Source: Candidatus Omnitrophota bacterium (GTDB lineage: Bacteria; Omnitrophota; Gorgyraeia; B26-G9). Taken from it: DNA of 8,206 bases. A program made the position numbers and the translations under genes. The first letter of the stretch is position 1; each line of letters opens with the position of its first letter. This document shows, piece by piece, positions 1 through 5,185 of the stretch. The notes under the pieces were generated by a model. The model worked only from the letters and a program-made list of their open reading frames with translations. It made no database searches and was not told where the DNA came from. Location: assembly GCA_030630245.1 (NCBI GenBank), contig DAOVNL010000029.1, forward strand, positions 1 through 8,206. Reading direction: 5' to 3'.

Positions 1-672
1 AAGTTTAAGAATAAGAGTGCCGGCAAAAAGAAAGAGAAAATCCTGACGCCTACTGAGTTGGTTTTTAATGCCGTAATCAAAGGCAACCGGGATGATATAA
101 AAGAATATGTCCTGGATGCGCTGAACTCAAAAGTAGACCCGGAGGTGTTGGTGAATAAAGTAATGATACCGGCAATTAATAAAGTAGGGTCTATGTTTGA
201 GGCAAAGGAATATTTTTTGCCTCAGCTTATCGCCAGTGCCGAGGCAATGAAGATTGCTTTTCAATATCTAAAACCTTTCTTGAAAAAAGGCAAGATTAAA
301 TCGGTTAAGAAAAATGTTATAATCCTGGCAACTGTCAAAGGCGATATACACGATATCGGGAAAAATATAGTTTCTCTTTTAATTGAAAATCATGGTTTTG
401 AGGTTATTGACCTGGGTAAGGATGTGGGTACAAAGAGAATAATCAGGGAAATACGCAAACAAAAAGCGCCGCTTGTCGGCTTATCTGCTTTAATGACAAC
501 AACCATGGTGAACATGAAGGAAGTGATCGAAGCCGCCAGAAAAGAAAAGCTGAAATGCACTTTTATTGTCGGAGGGGCGGTCATTACCGGAACGTTCGCG
601 CATTCTATCGGGGCTGAGTACGCAAAGGACGGAATTGGGGCGGTAAATCTGGCAAAAAGACTTAGTTGCTGA
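1..672 (+). CDS. Cobalamin-binding module, C-terminal part of a probable MetH-like methionine synthase (5'-truncated by window)
   Basis: The reading frame is open from base 1 to the TGA at 670-672, so the start lies upstream. The first codons give a lysine-rich stretch that looks like an interdomain linker. Next comes a helical cap (about residues 20-90 of the visible part) with the MFEAKEYFLPQLI segment typical of corrinoid-protein helical domains. Then follows a Rossmann-type B12 domain with the signature GDIHDIGKN; the His at 349-351 would be the lower axial ligand to cobalt. SALMTTTM and VGGAVIT complete the cobalamin pocket. Known: such modules carry methylcobalamin between methyl donor and acceptor. 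The sequence looks most like the B12 domain of bacterial homocysteine/folate/B12 methyltransferases, hence probable methionine synthase. The protein ends right after the B12 domain, so there is no C-terminal SAM-dependent reactivation domain as in E. coli MetH. Alternative: a standalone corrinoid protein of the MtaC/MtbC type, initiating for example at the TTG at 58, though the open upstream frame argues against it. Confidence 0.8.
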   Translation, partial: KFKNKSAGKKKEKILTPTELVFNAVIKGNRDDIKEYVLDALNSKVDPEVLVNKVMIPAINKVGSMFEAKEYFLPQLIASAEAMKIAFQYLKPFLKKGKIKSVKKNVIILATVKGDIHDIGKNIVSLLIENHGFEVIDLGKDVGTKRIIREIRKQKAPLVGLSALMTTTMVNMKEVIEAARKEKLKCTFIVGGAVITGTFAHSIGAEYAKDGIGAVNLAKRLSC

Positions 673-764
673 TTTTGTCTGGTCTTTTATATATTAATGA
701 TTTAATTTGACTTTTATCCCTTCTTTTTGCTGCTTTTAACATGCCTGAGTTTTTAACTAAAGCG

Positions 765-793
765 TTGCTATATTTGGAGATATTTGCTATACT
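765..793 (+). promoter_or_regulatory. Probable sigma70-type promoter for panB (extended -10)
   Basis: TTGCTA at 765-770 (4 of 6 matches to the TTGACA -35) is followed after exactly 17 bases by TATACT at 788-793 (5 of 6 to TATAAT). A TG one base upstream of the -10 (785-786) makes it an extended -10 element. Transcription would begin near base 800, only about a dozen bases before the ATG at 812, giving a very short leader that still contains the ribosome binding site. This is a pattern match; promoter activity is inferred. Confidence 0.6.
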
Positions 794-800
794 GATTTCC

Positions 801-806
801 AGGTGA
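801..806 (+). promoter_or_regulatory. Shine-Dalgarno site that sets the panB start
   Basis: AGGTGA lies 5 bases before the ATG at 812. The in-frame GTG at 803 lies inside this site and so is an unlikely start. It would also sit almost at the predicted transcript end. Confidence 0.65.
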
Positions 807-811
807 TACTT

Positions 812-1627
812 ATGGAGAGGAAAAAAGTAACTATTCCTGATTTGTTGAGAATGAAGCAGGAAAGCAAGAAAATTACCATGCTTACCGCGTATGATTTTCC
901 CATGTCGGTTGTTTTGGAAAAAGCGGGTATTGACATTATTCTTGTCGGTGATTCTCTGGGAAATGTTGTTCTTGGCTATGATTCTACTGTTCCTGTAACT
1001 ATGGATGAAATGATCCATCATACAAAAGCAGTTAACCGGGGAAGGAAAAAGTCGCTTTTAGTCGGGGATATGCCTTTTATGTCTTTTAATGTAACAGCCA
1101 GAAAGACAATAATCAATGCGGGAAGATTTATTAAAGAAGCCGGCGCGGACGCGGTAAAATTAGAAGGAGCTAACCCGGATATAGTTTCTATCATCAAATC
1201 TGTTGTCAGGGCCGGTATTCCTGTCATGGGGCATCTCGGGCTTACTCCCCAGACAGCAACAATGCTTGGAGGTTATAAGGTGCAAGGCAGGGAGCCTGAG
1301 GCCGCGGATAGTATTATGCGCCAGGCTATCGCCTTGGAAAAGGCCGGTTGTTTTAGCATTGTATTTGAATGTATTCCTGAAACTCTTGCCGAGGCGATCA
1401 CAAAGAGACTTAAAATACCAACCATAGGCATTGGAGCAGGCAAGGGCTGTGACGGACAGGTTCTGGTTACGCATGATATGCTTGGACTCTACGTTGGATT
1501 TACTCCTAAATTTGTTAAAAAATATGCTGATCTTTCAAAACAGATAGATTCAGCGATAGAAAATTTCAGGAAGGAAGTCCTCGCGGGAAAATTTCCCGCG
1601 CCGGAGCATTGTTTTAAAACAAAATAG
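812..1627 (+). CDS. panB: 3-methyl-2-oxobutanoate hydroxymethyltransferase (ketopantoate hydroxymethyltransferase)
   Basis: PanB transfers a hydroxymethyl group from 5,10-methylenetetrahydrofolate to 2-oxoisovalerate, giving ketopantoate, the first committed step to pantothenate and CoA; it is cytosolic. From the ATG at 812 the product is 271 aa, close to the 264 aa of E. coli PanB, and it is collinear along its whole length. Visible signatures: TAYD (25-28), VGDSLG with Mg-binding Asp47, GDMPFM with the second metal ligand Asp86, KLEGA with Lys116 and Glu118, GHLGLTPQ (140-147), GGYKVQGR (153-160), FECIP with the catalytic Glu186, and IGIGAG (205-210) followed by the C-terminal PEHCF. No key residue is missing. 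The start at 812 is preferred over the GTG at 803 because of the ribosome site at 801-806. A candidate promoter lies just upstream, and panE follows 97 bases downstream in the same direction. Confidence 0.97.
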   Translation: MERKKVTIPDLLRMKQESKKITMLTAYDFPMSVVLEKAGIDIILVGDSLGNVVLGYDSTVPVTMDEMIHHTKAVNRGRKKSLLVGDMPFMSFNVTARKTIINAGRFIKEAGADAVKLEGANPDIVSIIKSVVRAGIPVMGHLGLTPQTATMLGGYKVQGREPEAADSIMRQAIALEKAGCFSIVFECIPETLAEAITKRLKIPTIGIGAGKGCDGQVLVTHDMLGLYVGFTPKFVKKYADLSKQIDSAIENFRKEVLAGKFPAPEHCFKTK

Positions 1628-1715
1628 AAGGATAAAGAAGAAATAGTCCGGTACTTTAAATCAGAGATTTTGAATTTCCCGATCATCCGTTTCGCTGAAG
1701 GAAAATAATTTTTCT

Positions 1716-1721
1716 AAGGAG
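1716..1721 (+). promoter_or_regulatory. Strong Shine-Dalgarno site for panE
   Basis: AAGGAG precedes two adjacent in-frame ATG codons at 1725 and 1728. The spacer is 3 bases to the first and 6 to the second. This favours 1728 and gives the family-typical MKVVIVG N-terminus. The rest of the 97-base gap after panB (1628-1724) shows no convincing promoter or terminator. Confidence 0.6.
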
Positions 1722-1727
1722 AATATG

Positions 1728-2657
1728 ATGAAAGTTGTTATTGTGGGCCCTGGAGCAATGGGTTGTTTGTTCGCGGGGTATTTTGTTAAAAAAAAGCAGC
1801 ATGATGTATGGATCTTGGATAAAAACGCCAGAAGAGCGAAAAGGCTTAAAGAAAACGGGATTAGGATCGATTCGGATAAAGGCAGTTTTTCAGTTAAAAT
1901 TAATGCCACTGCCAGTGTATCTGATATCAAGTCACCTGATCTTGTTATTCTTTGCGTTAAATCATATGACACGGAAGATGTCCTTAAAACCATAGAGCCT
2001 GCTCTTACTAAGGACAGCAGAGTTTTAACCCTGCAAAACGGCCTGGGCAACATGGAAATAATGAACGAGATTGTCGGCCCGGAACGTGTACTGGGAGGTG
2101 TTACGGCTCATGGGGCAACACTGTTGGGAGAAGGATATACCCGCCACGCCGGACGCGGGGATACCGTGATCGGAAATATGAGCGGAAAGCTTACGGTATC
2201 GATGCGTCCGGTGCGGGAATTATTTAATTTGTCCGGGTTTGCCACGCGTCTTACTAAAGATGTTAACAGTATTATTTGGAGTAAGCTGACCATTAATGTC
2301 GGTATTAACGCGATAAGCGCGATTACCCGCCTGCAGAATGGGGCTTTAATTGAAAGTGAAGGGACAAGAGAAGTAGTGTCAATGGCCGTAACCGAAGCTG
2401 CGCGCCTGGCCAAGAGAAAAAGAATAAAACTTATCTACGATGATCCTATTCAAAAGGTTGAATCTGTCTGCCGGGCGACCGCATCGAATCTTTCTTCCAT
2501 GCTGCAGGATGTTCTCAAAAAAAGAAAGACCGAAATTGATTATATTAACGGAGCGATTGTCAGGCAGGCCAAAAGTCTTGGTATCCTGACGCCCACAAAT
2601 GTGATTCTTACTGATCTGGTTAAATCAATAGAATTTGCGTATTCTAAGCAGGCATGA
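1728..2657 (+). CDS. panE: 2-dehydropantoate 2-reductase (ketopantoate reductase)
   Basis: PanE reduces ketopantoate to (R)-pantoate with NADPH, the step directly after PanB; it is cytosolic. The protein is 309 aa from the ATG at 1728 (310 from 1725). The N-terminal Rossmann domain opens with VGPGAMGCLFAG, the dinucleotide-binding glycine loop. It continues with the LVILCVKSYDTEDVL strand and LQNGLGN, whose Asn (residue 104) matches the family's conserved active-site Asn. The C-terminal helical domain has IWSKLTINVGINAISAI, with Lys186 as the expected catalytic lysine. It also has NLSSMLQDVLKKRKTEIDYINGAIV, where Glu269 corresponds to the substrate-binding glutamate near E. coli Glu256. Length and motif order are normal. 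It lies 97 bases after panB and 19 bases before the next gene, so a panB-panE pathway pair is clear. Some relatives reduce other 2-oxoacids, but the panB neighbour makes pantoate synthesis the likely role. Confidence 0.95.
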   Translation: MKVVIVGPGAMGCLFAGYFVKKKQHDVWILDKNARRAKRLKENGIRIDSDKGSFSVKINATASVSDIKSPDLVILCVKSYDTEDVLKTIEPALTKDSRVLTLQNGLGNMEIMNEIVGPERVLGGVTAHGATLLGEGYTRHAGRGDTVIGNMSGKLTVSMRPVRELFNLSGFATRLTKDVNSIIWSKLTINVGINAISAITRLQNGALIESEGTREVVSMAVTEAARLAKRKRIKLIYDDPIQKVESVCRATASNLSSMLQDVLKKRKTEIDYINGAIVRQAKSLGILTPTNVILTDLVKSIEFAYSKQA

Positions 2658-2676
2658 TTAGTTTAAGAGAAAAGTT

Positions 2677-3768
2677 ATGAATAAAAAAGTTTTTATTGCC
2701 GCGACAAGACAAAATAACGGAAAAACCACCGTAAGTCTGGGGTTAATATATTGTTTGGAGAAGTATTTTAAACGCATAGGTTTTATAAAGCCGGTCGGCC
2801 AGCGGTACCTGATCGAGGAAGGGTATAAAGTAGATGAAGATTCGGTGCTCATAGAACATGTTTGCCATATGAAAAGCACCTTAAGTGATATGAGCCCTAT
2901 TGCTGTTGAACGGGGTTTTACGGAAAATTATATTAGGAATCCAAAAAAGAACGAGCTGATAAAAAAAATAAAAGAGGCATACCGGCATATTCAGCAGAAT
3001 AATGATCTGGTGATCATCGAAGGCACAGGCCATGCCGGTGTAGGCGCGGTCTTCGATCTGTCTAATGCGTATGTGGCCAAACAGTTAAAAGCAAAGGTTA
3101 TCCTGGTCTCTTCCGGAGGCATAGGCCGGCCGATTGATGAAATACTTCTTAATAAGGCTCTTTTCGATAAGGAAGGGGTAGAGATCATCGGGGTCATAAT
3201 AAATAAAGTTTTACCTGAAAAGTATAACAAGATAGAAAAATTAGTACGCAAAGGGCTCTCCAGGCACGGGCTCGATGTCCTGGGTGTTATTCCGTATGAA
3301 CCGATTTTGAGTAAACCAACGATTTCTCAAATTCAAGCTGAGTTAAACGCGGATGTCCTTTATGGGGCTACTTATTTGGATAACTTTGTAGAAAAAATTG
3401 TTATCGGCGCGATGGAGCCGCATGATGCGTTGAACCACATAGAAGATAAAAGCCTGGTTATAACGCCCGGAGACAGAGAGGACATCATTCTTACGGCAAT
3501 AAGCATGCAGCTTATTTACGGTGATAACGGGCCGTCTGTTGCCGGATTAATATTGACTGGAGGTATAAGCCCTCATCCTTCAGTGCTGAATATAATAAAA
3601 TTTACGGACATTCCTGTACTTTTAGTTAAGGAAGACACTTACACCGCTTCATCTTGCGTGCATGACATGACGGTAAAAATAAGGGCGCAGGATAAAACAA
3701 AGACAAATCTCGTAATTGATTTAGTGAATAAATATGTGGACATGGAGACCATAGTAAACAAATTATAG
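2677..3768 (+). CDS. BioD-like P-loop NTPase with C-terminal DRTGG domain (COG0857-type), function unknown
   Basis: This is a two-domain cytosolic protein of 363 aa. Residues 1-210 form a BioD-like P-loop domain. The nucleotide loop TRQNNGKTT (10-18) is followed by FIKPVGQRY (36-44), IIEGTGHAGVG (113-123, matching the VEGAGG-type loop of dethiobiotin synthetase), an LVSSGGIGRPID segment (143-154) and VIINKV (173-178). Residues about 215-325 fit a DRTGG domain, with GDRED (265-269) and LILTGG (291-296). The same pair occurs at the N-terminus of some long phosphotransacetylases, but here there is no transacetylase domain, so it should not be called Pta. It starts 19 bases after panE with a weak AAGAGA ribosome site, so it is probably co-transcribed with panE. 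The loop lacks the usual first Gly of Walker A (Ala9 or Thr10 in its place), though GKTT is intact. A transposable element begins two bases after its stop. Substrate and partner cannot be read from the sequence. Confidence 0.85.
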   Translation: MNKKVFIAATRQNNGKTTVSLGLIYCLEKYFKRIGFIKPVGQRYLIEEGYKVDEDSVLIEHVCHMKSTLSDMSPIAVERGFTENYIRNPKKNELIKKIKEAYRHIQQNNDLVIIEGTGHAGVGAVFDLSNAYVAKQLKAKVILVSSGGIGRPIDEILLNKALFDKEGVEIIGVIINKVLPEKYNKIEKLVRKGLSRHGLDVLGVIPYEPILSKPTISQIQAELNADVLYGATYLDNFVEKIVIGAMEPHDALNHIEDKSLVITPGDREDIILTAISMQLIYGDNGPSVAGLILTGGISPHPSVLNIIKFTDIPVLLVKEDTYTASSCVHDMTVKIRAQDKTKTNLVIDLVNKYVDMETIVNKL

Positions 3769-3769
3769 A

Positions 3770-3777
3770 GGTAAAAT
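3770..3777 (+). repeat. Left target site duplication GGTAAAAT
   Basis: Exact 8-bp match to 4005-4012, lying directly outside the left inverted repeat and one base after the TAG stop of the upstream gene. Confidence 0.75.
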
Positions 3778-3798
3778 GTAATCGGTGAGTAAATGGGG
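3778..3798 (+). repeat. Left terminal inverted repeat
   Basis: Begins GTAATCGGTGAGT and ends AATGGGG. It matches the reverse complement of 3984-4004 at 18 of 21 positions, including the uninterrupted GGTGAGT and AATGGGG blocks. Confidence 0.8.
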
Positions 3799-3864
3799 GG
3801 TATGTTTAAAAGATATCGCGTAGTGTTTCAAACAGCTAAAGAGAATCTATTTTGGCTCATTCTC

Positions 3865-3883
3865 GACTGACATCCTGTCAGTC
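3865..3883. repeat. Apical hairpin A
   Basis: GACTGACATCCTGTCAGTC: a perfect 8-bp stem with a TCC loop. Flanking ATTCTC (3859-3864) and GAGGGAAT (3887-3894) can extend the stem with small bulges. The tip sequence ACATCC recurs in hairpin B. Confidence 0.8.
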
Positions 3884-3891
3884 TCCGAGGG

Positions 3892-3930
3892 AATTAGCTT
3901 ATTTTAACATCCATGTAAAATAAGCTAATT
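3892..3930. repeat. Apical hairpin B, perfect 15-bp inverted repeat
   Basis: The left arm AATTAGCTTATTTTA (3892-3906) is the exact reverse complement of 3916-3930, with a 9-base loop ACATCCATG. No T-run follows the right arm on either strand beyond the stem itself, so it does not look like an intrinsic terminator. It is AT-rich, unlike hairpin A. Confidence 0.85.
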
Positions 3931-3983
3931 AAAGCCGCCAAAACAGATTCTCTTCATCTGTTTCGCGTGAAGATATGATATAA

Positions 3984-4004
3984 CCCCATTGACTCACCCA
4001 TTGC
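3984..4004 (-). repeat. Right terminal inverted repeat
   Basis: Read on the minus strand it begins GCAATGGGTGAGT and ends AATGGGG, pairing with 3778-3798. It contains the TTGACT hexamer (3989-3994) that forms part of the candidate outward promoter. Confidence 0.8.
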
Positions 4005-4017
4005 GGTAAAATATTTT
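3989..4017 (+). promoter_or_regulatory. Candidate hybrid promoter formed by the element's right end
   Basis: TTGACT (3989-3994, 5 of 6 to the -35 consensus) lies inside the right terminal repeat. TATTTT (4012-4017, 4 of 6 with the key T, A and final T) lies 17 bases downstream, across the target duplication and flanking DNA. It points toward the glycosyltransferase gene and would give a leader of about 60 bases. This is a pattern match only, and the -10 is weak. Confidence 0.4.
4005..4012 (+). repeat. Right target site duplication GGTAAAAT
   Basis: Exact copy of 3770-3777, directly outside the right inverted repeat. Confidence 0.75.
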
Positions 4018-4084
4018 GCTGTTTTGAATACCAATGCAAAAAGATGTGTGTTTGCAAAATCAGCAATGTTAAAAAAATTAATCC
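4013..4084 (+). other. Leader region between the mobile element and the glycosyltransferase gene
   Basis: These 72 AT-rich bases contain a small hairpin, TGCAAA (4035-4040) with TTTGCA (4051-4056) around a 10-base loop. There is no clear Shine-Dalgarno site before the ATG at 4085; the bases just upstream are an A-rich run then TTAATCC. No gene is seen here. Confidence 0.45.
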
Positions 4085-5185
4085 ATGAAAAAAATTCTGA
4101 TTATTAATCCTTTTGGGGTCGGTGATGTTTTGTTCACCACGCCGGTTATAAAGGCCATTAAGAAAAAGTTTCCGGATAGTTTTATCGGTTATTTATGCCA
4201 GAGGCAAACGGCTCCGATTCTGGAAAATCATCCGCTTGTCGATAAATTATTTCTGTATACCCGCGGAGATTTAAAGCAGGCAAGAAAAAAGTCTTACCTG
4301 GAGTATGTAAAGATGCTTTTCCTGGGGATAAATAAAATAAGGGATGAGAAGTTTGACCTGGCGGTTGATCTTTCTATGGTTAGTCAATACAGTTTGCTGC
4401 TCTGGCTTCTTGGCGTAAAACAGCGTTTCGGTTTTGACTATAAGAAACGCGGACTTTTTCTGACTCACAAGCTGCCGATCAATGGATTGGGGCAAAAGCA
4501 TGTTATTGAGTATTACCATGATCTTTTAAGACTGCTTGAAATCAACGAGTTTGATAGCGAGCTGAAATTCTATACCGCTTTGGCTGACAGACAGTTTGCC
4601 GATAATTTTTTGATAAAGAATGCTGTAAATGGCCAAGATATTCTGATCGGCATTGCTCCTTTTGGGGGCGGCAGTTGGGGAGAAGATGCCGGAAGCAAGC
4701 AGTGGCCGGATGAGCGTTTTGTACGGCTAATAACGGATTTGTTGAACGCTTATGAATGTAAAATAATAATATTCGGCACGAAAAAGAACGCGGATGATTG
4801 TGCAATATTTAAAAAGGCGCTTTCAAATAAAGATGTACTCAATGCTATCGGCAGGACGACGTTGGGTCAACTGGCAGCGTTGATAGGAAAATGCAGTCTT
4901 TTTATTTCAAATGACAGCGGTCCTATGCATATTGCCTGCGCAAAGGAAGTTGATACAATATCAATTTTCGGCCCCGTAGATGAGAGTGTTTACGGACCGG
5001 TAGGCAAAACAGCCCGTCATGAAATCGTTAAGGCAAATATTAAATGCAGGCCGTGTTATAAAAATTTCAAGAAACCGGATTGCAAAAATATGGATTGTCT
5101 TAAGGCGATAAGTGAAGAGATGGTGCTGGATGCGGTTGAGAAAGTGCTTAAAGCAAAAAAAATAAAAAGGAGCAATAGGAAATGA
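4085..5185 (+). CDS. Glycosyltransferase family 9 protein (ADP-heptose:LPS heptosyltransferase type)
   Basis: A GT-B glycosyltransferase of 366 aa, near the usual GT9 length. GT9 enzymes add heptose or related sugars from nucleotide donors to lipopolysaccharide core or other surface glycans at the inner face of the cytoplasmic membrane. The N-terminal acceptor domain opens with NPFGVGDVLFTTP (8-20). Asp14 sits at the position of the proposed catalytic base, and FGFDYKKRGLFLTHKLP is a typical mid-domain segment. The C-terminal donor domain has APFGGGSWGEDAGSKQWPDERF (about 196-217), IIIFGTKKN, and SNDSGPMHIA with Asp277 to His282, the GT9 nucleotide-sugar signature. Four cysteines (321, 324, 333, 338) form the C-x2-C...C...C cluster seen in many GT9 proteins. 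No signal peptide is visible. The start has no clear ribosome site, but the MKKILIINP N-terminus fits the family. Its stop overlaps the next start (ATGA). The exact donor and acceptor are not readable. Confidence 0.92.
   Translation: MKKILIINPFGVGDVLFTTPVIKAIKKKFPDSFIGYLCQRQTAPILENHPLVDKLFLYTRGDLKQARKKSYLEYVKMLFLGINKIRDEKFDLAVDLSMVSQYSLLLWLLGVKQRFGFDYKKRGLFLTHKLPINGLGQKHVIEYYHDLLRLLEINEFDSELKFYTALADRQFADNFLIKNAVNGQDILIGIAPFGGGSWGEDAGSKQWPDERFVRLITDLLNAYECKIIIFGTKKNADDCAIFKKALSNKDVLNAIGRTTLGQLAALIGKCSLFISNDSGPMHIACAKEVDTISIFGPVDESVYGPVGKTARHEIVKANIKCRPCYKNFKKPDCKNMDCLKAISEEMVLDAVEKVLKAKKIKRSNRK

Larger units (their letters stand above)
673..811 (+). other. Intergenic spacer between corrinoid gene and panB
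   Basis: This 139-base AT-rich gap holds the promoter described separately at 765-793. A 7-bp match (AAAAGAC near 655-661 with a GTCTTTT about 20 bases downstream) straddles the upstream stop codon. It is too weak and too wide-looped to call a terminator. No open frame here resembles a gene. Confidence 0.6.
3830..3963. repeat. Internal 27-bp inverted repeat enclosing two hairpins
   Basis: The left arm is 3830-3856 (AAACAG...AAGAGAATC...TTTTGGC) and the right arm 3937-3963. Twenty-four of 27 positions pair; the mismatches are at 3836, 3838 and 3849. Together with the terminal repeats this makes the element a nested palindrome. Confidence 0.8.
3770..4012. mobile_element. MITE-like non-autonomous transposable element with 8-bp target site duplication
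   Basis: The element proper runs 3778-4004 (227 bp) and is bounded by an exact direct repeat, GGTAAAAT, at 3770-3777 and 4005-4012. Its ends are imperfect inverted repeats of about 21 bp (18 of 21 match). A second inverted repeat (3830-3856 with 3937-3963, 24 of 27 matching) lies inside, and two hairpins occupy the apex (3865-3883 and 3892-3930). Most of the element can therefore fold as a long arm ending in a three-way junction. It has no coding frame of note and no transposase relic, so it would need to be moved in trans. The left end begins GTAA and the duplication is 8 bp. Both are features described for IS66-family elements, but other families also make 8-bp duplications, so the parent family is uncertain. 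Confidence 0.8.

Noticed and set aside
655..700. AAAAGAC...GTCTTTT as a terminator after the corrinoid gene
   Set aside because: Only 7 AT-rich pairs around a loop of about 20 bases, partly inside the coding region. Too weak to call.
662..1021. Minus-strand open frame of 119 codons across the spacer and panB 5' end
   Set aside because: It overlaps the panB promoter and start on the opposite strand, has no recognisable domain, and reads as a low-complexity shadow of an AT-rich region.
1669..1709. TTGAAT and AAATAATT as a separate panE promoter
   Set aside because: The hexamers are spaced about 27 bases apart and the -10 match is poor. panE is more simply read from the panB transcript.
3762..3793. 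Outward promoter from the left end of the element on the minus strand (TTTACT with TATAAT)
   Set aside because: The hexamers match well, but the spacing is 20 bases, outside the usual 16-18, and transcription would only run antisense to the upstream gene.
3892..3935. Perfect 15-bp hairpin as a rho-independent terminator for the upstream gene
   Set aside because: The stem is AT-rich, no T-run follows the right arm (next bases AAAGCCGCC), and it lies inside a clearly bounded transposable element. It may still affect transcription, but it is not a standard terminator.
3830..3963. Cloverleaf-like fold as a tRNA or structured ncRNA
   Set aside because: There is no T-loop GTTC-like sequence, no anticodon arm of tRNA size and no acceptor end. 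The flanking target duplication and terminal repeats explain the structure better.
4007..4012. TAAAAT as the -10 of the hybrid promoter
   Set aside because: It matches the consensus better than TATTTT but is only 12 bases from TTGACT, too close for a normal sigma70 promoter.
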